Shown here one piece after another: positions 1 through 9,200 of a DNA stretch of 13,469 nucleotides. A program made the position numbers and the translations under genes. The notes under the pieces were generated by a model that ran no database searches, was not told the DNA's origin, and worked only from the letters and a program-made list of their open reading frames with translations. Numbering within the stretch: position 1 is the first letter of the stretch; the number at the start of each line of letters is the position of its first letter. Origin of the DNA: Myxococcales bacterium (GTDB lineage: Bacteria; Myxococcota; Polyangia; HGW-17; SLPX01); NCBI GenBank assembly GCA_007131745.1, contig SLPX01000319.1, positions 1 through 13,469 of the forward strand. The letters run 5' to 3'.

Positions 1-426
1 AAAGCCGCCCTGGACAAAGCTTTCGAGGCGGGCGACCTGGGAAAAGCAGCGGAACGTCTGGCCGCTGAGAGCACATCCCCTGTTCCTGGAGAACCCGAAA
101 GCAAGAAGAAAGGAAGAAAACCTTCCAAGCAAAAGCTCATTTCCTCCATCAAGCAGAGCGCCAAGCGAAGCGAAACCATAGAAGCAATCGATGAATTGCT
201 GAAACATTATGAAATGCCGGATGATTTCGACGTCTTCACCCGTGCCCTGGAGCATCCCGACGAATCAATCGTCGAAGACACTCTCAAGCGCCTGCTTAAC
301 CTGCTAAACGACCAAAAACCGCGCCGAAGCGGGGAATTGCGGGGCAGGCTTCGCATAATGGAAGAAGATCTCGAAAGAGCCGACGAAATCAAATCCCTCG
401 CGGAAGCCGCTCTCCGAAAGTTATAG
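1..426 (+). CDS. 3' end of an unrecognised helical, HEAT-like protein (partial)
   Basis: The frame is open from the first base to a TAG at 424-426, giving 141 visible residues; the true start lies to the left of the window. The visible part begins with a short helical segment (KAALDKAFEAGDLGKAAERL), then a Lys/Ser/Pro-rich linker (about residues 25-50), then about 85 residues that read as paired amphipathic helices rich in Asp, Glu and Leu, ending AALRKL. This resembles HEAT-type or other alpha-helical repeat scaffolds, but no catalytic motif or membrane segment is visible. I do not recognise a named family and infer only a cytosolic helical protein. The sequence past its stop is a decayed piece of a macroglobulin gene on the opposite strand, so the two were probably once tail-to-tail neighbours. 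Confidence 0.8.
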   Translation, partial: KAALDKAFEAGDLGKAAERLAAESTSPVPGEPESKKKGRKPSKQKLISSIKQSAKRSETIEAIDELLKHYEMPDDFDVFTRALEHPDESIVEDTLKRLLNLLNDQKPRRSGELRGRLRIMEEDLERADEIKSLAEAALRKL

Positions 427-430
427 CTTT

Positions 431-490
431 TCAGTAAACACTACCACGTCAGTAGCTGCGCCGCGGCCCAAAGTTTACGGCCCGCACATT
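431..490 (-). pseudogene. Decayed 3' end of a second alpha-2-macroglobulin gene
   Basis: These 60 bases align with 3288-3345, the last 57 or so bases of the intact macroglobulin gene, in the same orientation. By hand, 49 of 57 aligned columns are identical, with one 3-base insertion (456-458) and one 1-base deletion next to 438. Read on the minus strand from the ATG at 489-487, it gives MCGP, a stop, then TLGRGAATDVVVF; the intact gene has MYHPETFGRGATDVVVVY. The in-frame TAA (477-475) and the terminal frameshift show it is not functional. Similarity becomes weak beyond about 490, with only scattered matches to about 525. It is either the stump of a former tandem paralogue or a target-site-like duplication made when the 491-3287 block arrived. 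Confidence 0.75.
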
Positions 491-670
491 GCTCTTCAAA
501 TCGAATGCCTCACCCGGCGACCGAACCCAACATCACTAACGCTACCCACTGCCTCATGGAGGACTGGTTCCCCAAATCGGACGGAAAAACATGAACCGGC
601 TCGTTGCTCCGCCATCAAATCCGTACGTTTGGATCGGATCTGCTCAACGTGAATGGTAGGGTTTAACCAT

Positions 671-1588
671 CTAAGAGGGGCCGGTCACTTCCTTCCAAGT
701 TATTCCGTCCTGCGTAAAAGCCATGTCTTTTGGGCCGACCGACCACATTACGCCGTCATTTGAATCAAGATAGGCTGTTGATAATATTCTTGGAAGGTTC
801 ATTTTAACTGGAATCAAATCGTCGTCATCGAAAACAAAAACTCCGTTATATGTGGCCAGGTACAAACGATTCTGAAAAAGTGTCATACCCCAAAAATCAT
901 CCTCTGTCGTATCGTGATCTATAGCCTCCCAGTTTACGCCATCCCCAGAGCGTAAAATGACACCAGCTAAGCCGGCGGCATATACCATCTTCTCACCAGT
1001 GCATTTAACACATGTCAATGCAACATTTGTGGGACTCGACTGCTGTTGCCATACATTTCCATCAAATCGCCAAATCTCGCCCCTGTATCCGACTGCGTAA
1101 ATCGCATCTTCCGAGAATCCATCAATTGAATTGAAACCAACATCTCGATCAGGTTTAGATCTTGGAACATACACCCCTTTATCAATGGCCTCCCATTTAC
1201 CGGGGGTTGCTCTGCGATACATCCTTCTCGCCATGCCGGCGACATAGACATGATCGCCAATACGGCGGATACATCTCAAGTGTAATAGGTCGCTCGGACC
1301 ATCATCCGATAGGTCGACAAATTCGACATTTTCGCCGGGAAAAGTAAACTCGATAATCTTTCCGTTTATCCCCATGTTAAGAAGCGTTAGCTTGCCACCT
1401 TCGACAACAGACATGCCGCGAACACCAACGTCGGTAGTCCGATGAGCCCAATCACCGTCAAGCCATCTAAGAATGGCCGAATGATCTGTATTCTGTTCTG
1501 CTAACACATCACTAACACAAGAGATATAGACGTGATTTTTCTTGTAAACAAGAACTCCGGTATATGTTGACTCAGGGAAATCTGCCAT
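671..1588 (-). CDS. Cytosolic beta-propeller protein with Asp-box-like blades
   Basis: A 305-residue protein built from about six degenerate repeats of the form [VILM]-Y-x-x-G-x-x-G-x-[IV]-x-R-x-x-G-x-x-W. Clear copies are at residues 114-134 (VYVAG...GKWEAI), 163-183 (IYAVGYRGEIWRFDGNVW), 202-223 (VYAAGLAGVILRSGDGVNW) and 281-302 (MAFTQDGITW). The SGDGVNW and TQDGITW stretches match Asp-box (BNR-type) hairpins. There is no signal peptide or membrane segment, so a cytosolic binding or scaffold role is inferred; no catalytic residues are evident. The start is supported by TAGGAG (complement of 1597-1602) eight bases upstream. I recall similar stand-alone propellers in proteobacterial and myxobacterial accessory regions, but I cannot assign a function. 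No partner effector is visible next to it. Confidence 0.85.
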   Translation of the reverse strand: MADFPESTYTGVLVYKKNHVYISCVSDVLAEQNTDHSAILRWLDGDWAHRTTDVGVRGMSVVEGGKLTLLNMGINGKIIEFTFPGENVEFVDLSDDGPSDLLHLRCIRRIGDHVYVAGMARRMYRRATPGKWEAIDKGVYVPRSKPDRDVGFNSIDGFSEDAIYAVGYRGEIWRFDGNVWQQQSSPTNVALTCVKCTGEKMVYAAGLAGVILRSGDGVNWEAIDHDTTEDDFWGMTLFQNRLYLATYNGVFVFDDDDLIPVKMNLPRILSTAYLDSNDGVMWSVGPKDMAFTQDGITWKEVTGPS

Positions 1589-1880
1589 TATTAATTCTCC
1601 TAAACCCTTATTATTGATGAATTACACCGCGTTAGGTGGAAGTCCTCACTTGATCGTTTCTTTTCTTTGAATACTAAGAAGATTCAATCTTTCTTCAAGA
1701 TAAAACGGAAGATCAAGGCGAAAATAAAGAAAGGAAAAGAACAGGCACATGGTTTTTTCAGCGCAAGCAAAAGCAACCTGACTCAAGAAACCGAGCCTCC
1801 GGGAAAGCCGGGGCGGTTCACACATAGACTCCGTGCCGGAAACCAGCCATAGCTATGAGCAAAGTTGACAACGCCGCTGC
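1589..1880. other. Gene-free stretch between the propeller and zinc-ribbon genes
   Basis: This 292-base stretch holds the propeller gene's ribosome-binding site at its left end (TAGGAG, complement of 1597-1602). Around 1784-1818 is an imperfect hairpin that could end the zinc-ribbon transcript. At 1848-1857 is a perfect 10-base palindrome, CATAGCTATG. A plus-strand frame of 61 codons (1667-1852) is Lys-rich at its start and turns to unrelated sequence across the hairpin; it has no ribosome-binding site or family resemblance, so I do not call it. I see no convincing promoter for the propeller gene; the best -10 (TGTAAT on the minus strand) lacks a -35. Confidence 0.5.
1784..1818 (-). terminator. 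Possible terminator hairpin after the zinc-ribbon gene
   Basis: On the minus strand, about 60 bases past the stop of the zinc-ribbon gene, ACCG-CC-CCGG pairs across a CTTTC loop with CCGG-A-GG-CT-CGGT, and the sequence continues TTTCTT. The stem is GC-rich but has two bulges, and the T-run is broken, so this is a modest Rho-independent terminator candidate. It could instead be a structured remnant of a mobile-element end. Confidence 0.35.
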
Positions 1881-2696
1881 TCAAAAATTCTGCACGGTGA
1901 CTTTTCGCAAGCGGTGTGATCGGTGCAGGGGAATGAGAAAAGCAGTGACAAACCGCCGATACCAATCTCGGAGATGACCGCAGTCGAACCGACACTCGAG
2001 AAGTTGCTCGAGTGACGCCTTTTCATAACCCATGTATTCAAACGAGACTTCTTCCCGGCCAAGTCTCGTCGCAGCGTACGCTGAACGCAACGCTTCCAAA
2101 TCGGGGACCGGATCGCCTTCCATCCCTGCTTCCCATTCCATGATAACTCTCACCCGGGAGGACGCGCTTGCGATATCATATCCTTGGTGACCTCTTCCAG
2201 AAACTTTATAGGGCCCGGCGGAAAGGCTCTTTATGTAACCCTCGGTTGGAAACGGCAACGTACTCACCCAATCGATCTCGCGCTGGAGCTTTGCCTCGCT
2301 AAGCATGCGAATCACAACTATAACCGCCGCGACGATCGAAACATAGATCCCAACAATCACAAACACCGTCAACATCGTCGTTTCAACCACGATCAAGGCG
2401 GCAAAAGCAATCAGGGGAAAGCCCCAAAACATTACAGATAACCAGTTGAGGGTCGCCAGCCAAGCGGGGCGAAAGACGCTTCGCAATGTATTTAGGTGTG
2501 CCTTTCGTTCCAGTCGCTTGGCCTTATCTTGGGCGCTTGCGCCGTTCTTTGCGGCTTGCATCGAAACCACCTGCTGGCCATTCGCAGCGAGCCGCTGAAA
2601 CTCGGATAAATCCTGGAACTGCGCTCCGCAAGCAGAACACATCTTAAAATGTTCGGGAGATGGCCTCCCACACTCAGGGCAGCTAACAATCTTCAT
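1881..2696 (-). CDS. Zinc-ribbon protein with two transmembrane segments
   Basis: A 271-residue protein of unknown function. The N-terminus carries a C4 zinc ribbon: Cys6 and Cys9 (CPEC) and Cys20 and Cys23 (CSAC), as in zinc_ribbon_2-type domains. A charged, Ala/Lys-rich linker follows (about 30-70). Then come two adjacent hydrophobic helices, about 84-104 and 108-130, with a short turn, and a soluble C-terminal half of about 140 residues containing no motif I recognise. It is probably an inner-membrane protein with both domains in the cytoplasm. The ATG is firm because the zinc-ribbon motif follows at once, but no Shine-Dalgarno sequence precedes it. Its ATG overlaps, as ATGA, the stop of the truncated nucleotidyltransferase frame upstream, so it may be read by translational coupling. 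The last 40 residues are Arg/His-rich, and a frameshifted tail cannot be excluded. Confidence 0.8.
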   Translation of the reverse strand: MKIVSCPECGRPSPEHFKMCSACGAQFQDLSEFQRLAANGQQVVSMQAAKNGASAQDKAKRLERKAHLNTLRSVFRPAWLATLNWLSVMFWGFPLIAFAALIVVETTMLTVFVIVGIYVSIVAAVIVVIRMLSEAKLQREIDWVSTLPFPTEGYIKSLSAGPYKVSGRGHQGYDIASASSRVRVIMEWEAGMEGDPVPDLEALRSAYAATRLGREEVSFEYMGYEKASLEQLLECRFDCGHLRDWYRRFVTAFLIPLHRSHRLRKVTVQNF

Positions 2697-2848
2697 TTTG
2701 TGGAATTTATCAAATCAAAGGCCACCTTGCAAGACAAAATCGAGCCATCCCATAAAGCGAACTTGCTACCGATATAATGGGGAATCGAAAGTTGCTCAAA
2801 TGCTTCGGTAACCGGTGTGAGAGCAGATAAAATATCAGGAGTTTTCAT
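2693..2848 (-). pseudogene. Truncated nucleotidyltransferase-like gene
   Basis: The minus-strand frame begins with ATG at 2848-2846 and runs 51 codons to TGA at 2695-2693. The first 27 residues (MKTPDILSALTP..., then EQLSIPHYIG) match, from memory, the N-terminus of a nucleotidyltransferase-fold family (AbiEii/MNT-like). In that family the next residues complete the GGS motif and are followed by a GxxRxTxDxD-type catalytic strand. Here the sequence leaves the family at the GGS motif (about 2765-2768), and the remaining 24 residues are unrelated. The catalytic core is gone, so this is a remnant. The start overlaps the end of the 87-residue gene upstream by 14 bases, the usual coupled arrangement of such pairs. 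The family call rests on recall of a short N-terminus; the break and the overlaps are visible directly. Confidence 0.6.
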
Positions 2849-3098
2849 GCTTTTTATCTATGCGTCTTTTGAATCGACGAGCCAATTCCTCTCCATAATG
2901 CAAATGAATAAAAACCGCATTGACTTGATCGTCATCAAGCTCTTTATTTGCACGAGCAATGGCGCGTTTGGAAAGCTGAATGGTGGATTGCGACAGTGAA
3001 CGGATCAACGCAAACTTGGCGGCGAAACTTTTATCCCGCAAAAGAGAAATCTGAATTTTCTCGGACTCAAGGGTTGTATCAATTGATTGTGTGTTCAC
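2835..3098 (-). CDS. Small helical protein, partner of a nucleotidyltransferase-like gene
   Basis: An 87-residue, highly charged, helical protein (core FALIRSLSQSTIQLSKRAIA, end HYGEELARRFKRR). I recall short proteins with this core lying directly upstream of, and overlapping, a nucleotidyltransferase-like gene in deltaproteobacteria and cyanobacteria, but I know of no proven function; an antitoxin-like or partner-subunit role is only a guess. I chose the GTG at 3098-3096: GAGG lies six bases upstream of it, family members begin MNT, and a good promoter places the transcript start near 3116. The upstream ATG at 3119 lies at or before that start and has no ribosome-binding site. The downstream partner is truncated, so this gene is now orphaned. 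It has no signal peptide or membrane segment. Confidence 0.75.
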   Translation of the reverse strand: MNTQSIDTTLESEKIQISLLRDKSFAAKFALIRSLSQSTIQLSKRAIARANKELDDDQVNAVFIHLHYGEELARRFKRRIDKKHENS

Positions 3099-3122
3099 AA
3101 AAGACCTCAATCTGCACACATC

Positions 3123-3151
3123 AATATAGATAATTGGATGATCTATGTCAC
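3123..3151 (-). promoter_or_regulatory. Sigma-70-type promoter of the 87-residue gene
   Basis: On the minus strand, GTGACA (complement of 3146-3151; five of six match TTGACA) is followed after exactly 17 bases by TATATT (complement of 3123-3128; five of six match TATAAT). The predicted transcript start, near 3116, is about 18 bases before the GTG at 3098. Confidence 0.65.
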
Positions 3152-3223
3152 CCGATATTTTGATTTTTCATTTTCCCGGATGCATGAGTGGACCCTTATA
3201 AACTTCGCTTATGGATCAACAGA

Positions 3224-3256
3224 TTCACGTATTTCACTCGGTGAAACGAGGTGAAA
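3224..3256. repeat. Cluster of four GTGAA/TTCAC half-sites
   Basis: TTCAC at 3224-3228 and 3233-3237 is followed by GTGAA at 3241-3245 and 3251-3255. They form two nested inverted pairs centred near 3239, with neighbouring sites roughly one helical turn apart. The inner pair is a perfect 6-base inverted repeat (TTTCAC, loop TCG, GTGAAA). The right half is a tandem 10-mer, GGTGAAACGA, at 3240-3249 and 3250-3259. This layout suits binding by a dimeric or tetrameric protein, such as a regulator or recombinase. As a minus-strand hairpin it has no T-run, so it is not an obvious terminator for the macroglobulin gene. Confidence 0.5.
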
Positions 3257-3287
3257 CGATCTGTCGAGATCTGAAATTAAGAGTTTA

Positions 3288-6200
3288 TCAGTAAACCACT
3301 ACCACGTCGGTAGCGCCGCGGCCGAATGTTTCCGGATGGTACATTTCCTCGGCCCTCGGAGGAGGAGCTACGAAACGCCCGGGAGTAAGCGCTTGGGCCG
3401 TGTACTCGAAGGTGTGAACACCCGCGGGAAGCAAGGAGGTGAACGCTTCCACCCGCTCGTCACGAATGTTTTGATGTTCAAACCAAGCTCGCCGCCACCA
3501 GGGGTGCGGAATTCGCAGACCCAGCCTTCCTCCTCCGCCTCCTGCGAAGCCTCGGCGCCGGCCGATTCCCAACCCCGTTCTTCTGGAAGATTCCGCTTTT
3601 GGGGGAGGTGAGCGTTCGGTGCCTCTTAGCGCCGTGTTGACGGCTTCCAGTCCCGCGGGCAAAGGATCGATGAGGGCCACGTGGGTGCGCCTGTCGTGAG
3701 CAGCCATGGTGAGCGTGACTTTAACTCTTGAACCGGCCTTGATCCGCCACGAACCGTCCGCGGGATTTCGTTTCACGTCTTCCGGATCGTCGACCGCCTC
3801 GTAACGGCGCTCTACGGTGAAACCGTGATTCGCGGGGGAAAGAATGAGATCACTTGGAGCGTAGCGCATGGAGACGCGATAGTAGAGCCGCCCCCGGCCT
3901 TTTTTGCTCAAGACAAGGTCTTTCATTCCACCGTCCAGGATCTCGACAAGCTGAGACATGGGGATCTCGATCGCTCGCTCTTGGGTGGACCGGCCCTTGA
4001 AGTTCTGAGCGGCAGCGGATAGATCACCGAGCCAGAGGGAGGCCGTAAAATTCGGAGTTTCCTTTTCAAAAGTCCGAAAGTACAGGTCAAGGCCCAGCAA
4101 GACCCACGCGTTTTCCTGGGTGTTCATCCATCGTCCGCGCTTGCGGTGTCCCAGCAGGGACCTGACTATCTTGGGCGCCAGGTCGCTTCGAGGATTGTCC
4201 AGGATGAGACCTTCCAGGAGAAGCCCGTCCACCCTGCGATCCGAATGAAGTATCAAATGAGCGCCGTCTTCGTAGGAAGTCCGGAAAGAAGCGGACGAAG
4301 CAGTTTCCGTAACCCTGTTGTTTAGAAGCGTTCGAATGCGCTGCAGAACTTCCCTGTCTTTGGATTTCACGAACACCGGGTACAACCAACCGATAGCTTC
4401 CAGGGGGACCGGTCGCATTTCCATCAGGTTATTAAACACCCTTCTCGCTCCCGCCTGATCTATATCATCGGCAAGCGCTCTTACGTAATGACCATAGGAT
4501 TCAATCACACGGCGCACCCGTTCACTGTACTCTGCAGGAATACGGGACTCCACGGTTTTGACGTAGCCAAGAGCGCGGGAGAGCATGTTCTCATCAACCG
4601 TATAACCTTTTTCTTTCGCTCGAAGCATAGCGTGCGTCACATGGATGCTCACAAACGGCCAGGAACTCGTTCCCGCGGTCCAGAAGCCGAAACCACCGTC
4701 GTTGTTTTGCATGCTTCTGAGCTGATCCGAATCCCGTTTCATCATCCTTTCAATCGCTTCGTTACCGGGGAATCCTTTTGCCTTGAAAGCCTCCAGCACA
4801 TCCCGGAGAGCCGCGACCGCCAGAATTCTGGACGCCAACTGCTCAGCGCACGCGAAGGGGTACTCGTATAGATACAGAAACGCATCCGTGAGCGAAGATA
4901 GAGCAGTGGATGATGTATTGATTTCCAGCCCTCCGAAAACGGGTATTGCATCAGGGGGCGCGGCCACCGGCTGCACATCCCCCTCGTTATCGATGGTCCC
5001 GTAAGATGCAAAAGCTTCGGCCGTGGCGGGAGTCCATACGGGAATCGAAATTTCGGCCGCGTCGGAATGTGTTCCCGCGGATCCCGCGATTTGGACGCGC
5101 GCCTGTCCGGCCATGACGGTTTTTGCCTCGAAAAGAACCTCGCGGCGATCATCGGCCGGCACCTTGATTCGCACGCCCGAACCGTTTTCCAGCTTCAAGT
5201 TGGCCGCTCTTGCGGCCACATCCACCAACATCTCCCGGTCGGTCCTGTTGTGCACCACCACCGGCAAATGGAACCTGTCCCCGAAATTCAGAAACCTGGG
5301 CGGAGAAGGCCTTATCATAAGCGGCATGGCCGCGGTTACGTTACCCTCGCCTTTCCCGTAAAATTCCGTGGAGGAAACCGCGACCGCGGTGATTCGGTAA
5401 CGCGTCAGGTTGTCGGGCAACTTCAGGGAAACCGTGACGCGACCATCCCGGTTCGTCTTTGCATCCGCCACAAAAAGGGCAAGCGGCGAAAAGTCCGTTC
5501 GAACCGCTATCATCGGCTGCTTCTCATGGGGCGAAACGCCTTTTTCTTGTAAGCCCAGCAATCCACGCTGCCTTGCCGGCGCGGGTTCACCGGCCGGCCG
5601 CGGCAATGCTCTCGGAGCATCTGCTATATCCGCGGATTCCTCACTTTCCTCGGGCAATAACGACTTGGAAAGGGACTCATCCAATTTCAACGGATCCATC
5701 AGGTGTACTGAGCTTCTGAAATGGTGATCCGTCACGCCTTCGGACCGCATCGGATAGAAAACCCCGATCGGATTCGCTATGGAGTACCCGGTCAGCGCCA
5801 ACACCGCCTCATCGACCGCTATTACAGCCACCCGGCCGTGCTCCACCGGTTTTCCGTTTGCATCACTAACTTCGACGTCAATGGTCGTCTCTCCACCCGG
5901 GGAAAGCCTGGGCTCTGCGGGAGTCACTTTTACACTCAGTCTCTTTTGCACGGTCGGAACGCGCAACACGACGGATCCGGATCCGAACGCGGGCCGCTTG
6001 TGCAGTTTTTTCAGGGGTTTGCCTTGATCATCGAAACGATAAGTCGCTCCGATAAGGTCTACATGGACGCGCAATCCGGGAAGGGCTTTTTCAGTAATGG
6101 GTATTTTCAATACCTTGGTGTTGCCTTGGATGGAAAACCTTTCTTTTTTTACAATGCCGGACCGCCTTATCGTCATAAGCCCTTCCGCGCCCGGAAACGG

Positions 6201-9200
6201 CGATTGCACCAACACTTCCGCTGTCTGCCCGGGTTCATAGGTTTCCCTGTCGGGAATGAGATGAACTTCCTCCCTTTCCACCCTTCTTGATGGCGGTCTT
6301 GAGCCGCCGCTTACCCACCGGGTCAGAAACGTAGTGTTGGTCCGGCCTTTCTCGTCGCGGATGACTGCTTCGATTGTATAGCGCCCCCCTTCTTTCGTCT
6401 CAAAACTGCACCGGACCGGCTCCCTGGACGAACGCACCCTGCACTCCTGTGGATCTTGCTCAACGGTTTTCCACTCGCCTTTTTCATAACGCCAGTGGTT
6501 TCGAACGGCTCGCATAAAGATCTCAACATTTTCCACCCCTGTTCCGTCCAGGTCGGTGACAACCGCATCCACGTTCAAGGGAACCCCCCTGTCGACAAAG
6601 TATCGATCCGTTTTTAAACCGACGTAGATGTCGGAAGGATGAACCAGGACATTTTTTTCCGATGTCCAAGTACGGCGATCCACGTCTGTAACGGTGACCG
6701 AAGCCCTCAGGTTCACGGGTCTGGAAGGGTTCAACTCTTTCAGTCTCACCTCCAGGGAATCCTCGCCCCGGCTGTCGGTTCGACTCTCGTGAACCTCGCT
6801 TGTTTGGGGTATCGAATCTTCTGAATCAAGCCACGAGGGTGTCCAGCCCACAAAAGTGTATTCATCCCTGTTCGGGGGTCGATATTGAGCCCGACTCGAA
6901 AAAAACCTCCATCGCACCGGCGTGTTGGGCAATCCACCTCCTGCAAAATAAGTCGCTCTCGCTGTATAATGAACCGACGCTCCCACGATGTGAGGCCCTT
7001 CCGAGGCTTCCGTTGCAACCTCGAAATCCGGACGCTTGAACTCCTGGATCCTGAACCGGTGGGAATGCTCCCTCCCGGGAATCGAAACTCCTTCCAGCTC
7101 AATCGCCACCCTCGCGTGTCCAAGGTTTACATTGTCCGGAAGACCGAACTTGAAATCAAATCCCCCGGCCGCGTCCACCGGCGCTCCGCCTTCTCCCACC
7201 TTGTTTCCGAGAGGGTCATAAACAATGAATCTCACATTCCTGGTTTTTTGGGTCAAAAGTCGTATTCCGGCCCCTTGACCCATATCCACTGCGCGCACCC
7301 ATCCCTTCACTCGCACTTCCTCGTTCGGACGATAGAGATTCCGATCGTCAAACACATACCATCGAACCACCTCTCCAGGCCCACCGGTTTTTCTCCATCC
7401 GCCCCTGTGCCACCTGTGAATTGATTCGGGCAATACCGCTGTATCACTGCCTTTTCTCGCTACAAGCACCCTGTGAGCGGCCGCATCCACGGGAAGGTCC
7501 AACGAGGCCAGTCCATCAGCTTTGCTCTTACTCCTGAAGGAAGTGGGCGCTAAAAAAACCTCCGCGCCCTCTACAGGCTTTCCATCCTTCAATCTCGATA
7601 CCCAGGCCAGGACCCGTCCATGATCCACAAAAGCATCCAGCGCCAGGTCGGTCACCTGTACCCACGAAAGCACGTACTTTCTATCGCGCTTTTTATCCGG
7701 CAAGGGCCATTGGGAAAGCTTTACCACCAACTGCCCGTAACCTTTTTCGTTCAGGTAGGGTTGCAAAGAAATTCCGGTTTCGACCATCTCATCCCGGCCC
7801 TCCACTTTCAGTATTTTTTCATCCACCAATTTGCCCGGTGGTTTCACGGGAACATTCGACCACCGGAATTTCGAGGAATACTCCATGTAAGTATCCCAAT
7901 CCCCGGGATTCACCCTGTAAACCTTCAACGAAAGTCTGTCGAAGTTGATGGACCTGACCCGGAATTTCTTGTCGCCGTCGGGGTCCAAAACCGCGAACGA
8001 TCCGTAGCCGGAGGAAAGATCCGGCTCCGCCCGGCCGATATAAAATGTCCTTCCAACCGTCCGTCCCAGCTCCTGGCCGAAAGAATCCTTAAGTTTAGCA
8101 GGGAGACTTATTTGATAATCGGTATTCGCCCTTGTCTTGCCTCGCACATAGACGACCGAGCCCCTGATCGTCACATCCATCCCCGGGACGGGAGGCGATA
8201 CATTTACGTCCTTTGTTTCGATCGAACCCTCGTCAATAGGGTTGTTGAAAACAAAAAACATCGACGACATCGGCCTGCACTTTGTCTGCCTCTCGCAACT
8301 GGTAGATACTATGGAAAGCGGAGCGTATGTCCTGAAGCTCAATAACTGTTCTTCACGCGTCCGAAGTGGGCCTTCCCTGGAAGGGGTCCCCGGACCCACC
8401 ACCACCTGGTAACTCGTATCGGAATCCAAAGCACTGTCGGCCTTGAAAACAAGAATGCGGTTTTCGGGAGCGGATTTCACGAAACGGGAAATCGCCTCGT
8501 CCTTTTGGATTTCGTCTTTTCGCGCAACACGCAATCCAACCTGTGCGCCGCCTCGCAGTCTTACTGTCGAAAGCGCTTTTTGAGCGTCTATCTCCTGGTC
8601 GAAAAGCAGGGCAAACACAGGGTTTACCGGGTGAGGTCCGCCGATGGGATGTCCGCCTATGACAGTGGGCGCAGGAGTTTCAAAAGTCCATTTCACGGTT
8701 TCTTTCAACTCGGCACCGGACATCGCCCTGGCGCCGGCCTCCACGGTGACCGTGAAACTCGTTGCCATGGGAAGCCGTTTTTCCGCTTCGAAAAACAAAG
8801 TATCAGTGCCGACCCAACGCCATTTCCCCTTGATTTCCGGCTCTATCCTAACCGGCACCCCCTTCGCTCCTGAAGCTTCATGAGAAGAGAGAGCGGTCAT
8901 CGGCTGTGAAAAGGTAACCGAAATTCTCGGCGCCATGTCCACCCTTCCTTCAGGCGCGTACCTCAGGATTTCAAGGGTTTTCTCGGCAGAAATGTCCGGC
9001 GCCGGCTTTTTCTTCTCCGGAGGAGGAAACACCTCTTTCCGGGTCGTGACGGCGCGGGGAGGAGGCAAGGATCTTGTCCTGAAAGCGAATTCCTTTTTTT
9101 CGTCTGTTACGGTTTCAAGAGGCGAAAGCCTTGCCAGTAAATTCTTCTTTTCACCCCCGCTCAACGGCTGCGTCTGCGCTCTGGTGACAGGAGCGTGCGC

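Noticed and set aside
544..663. Minus-strand frame of 39 codons (ATG near 632) between the remnant and the propeller gene
   Set aside because: No ribosome-binding site and no recognisable family. It ends within the zone of weak macroglobulin similarity and may just be decayed sequence.
1667..1852. Plus-strand 61-codon frame between the propeller and zinc-ribbon genes
   Set aside because: No ribosome-binding site or family match, and its second half runs through an imperfect hairpin. Its end looked slightly like a mobile-element terminus, but no transposase or second inverted repeat is visible.
1848..1857. Perfect palindrome CATAGCTATG
   Set aside because: Only ten bases, it does not extend further, and it is not placed near a promoter; a palindrome of this length is expected by chance at low frequency in 13 kb.
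3117..3119. ATG at 3119 as start of the small gene
   Set aside because: It lies at or upstream of the predicted transcript start and lacks a ribosome-binding site, whereas the GTG at 3098 has GAGG at good spacing.
7620..8345. Long plus-strand frame (241 codons) and many other open frames opposite the macroglobulin gene
   Set aside because: They lie wholly antisense to a clearly recognised 2052-residue protein, show no domain resemblance or ribosome-binding site, and are explained by codon-usage shadowing.
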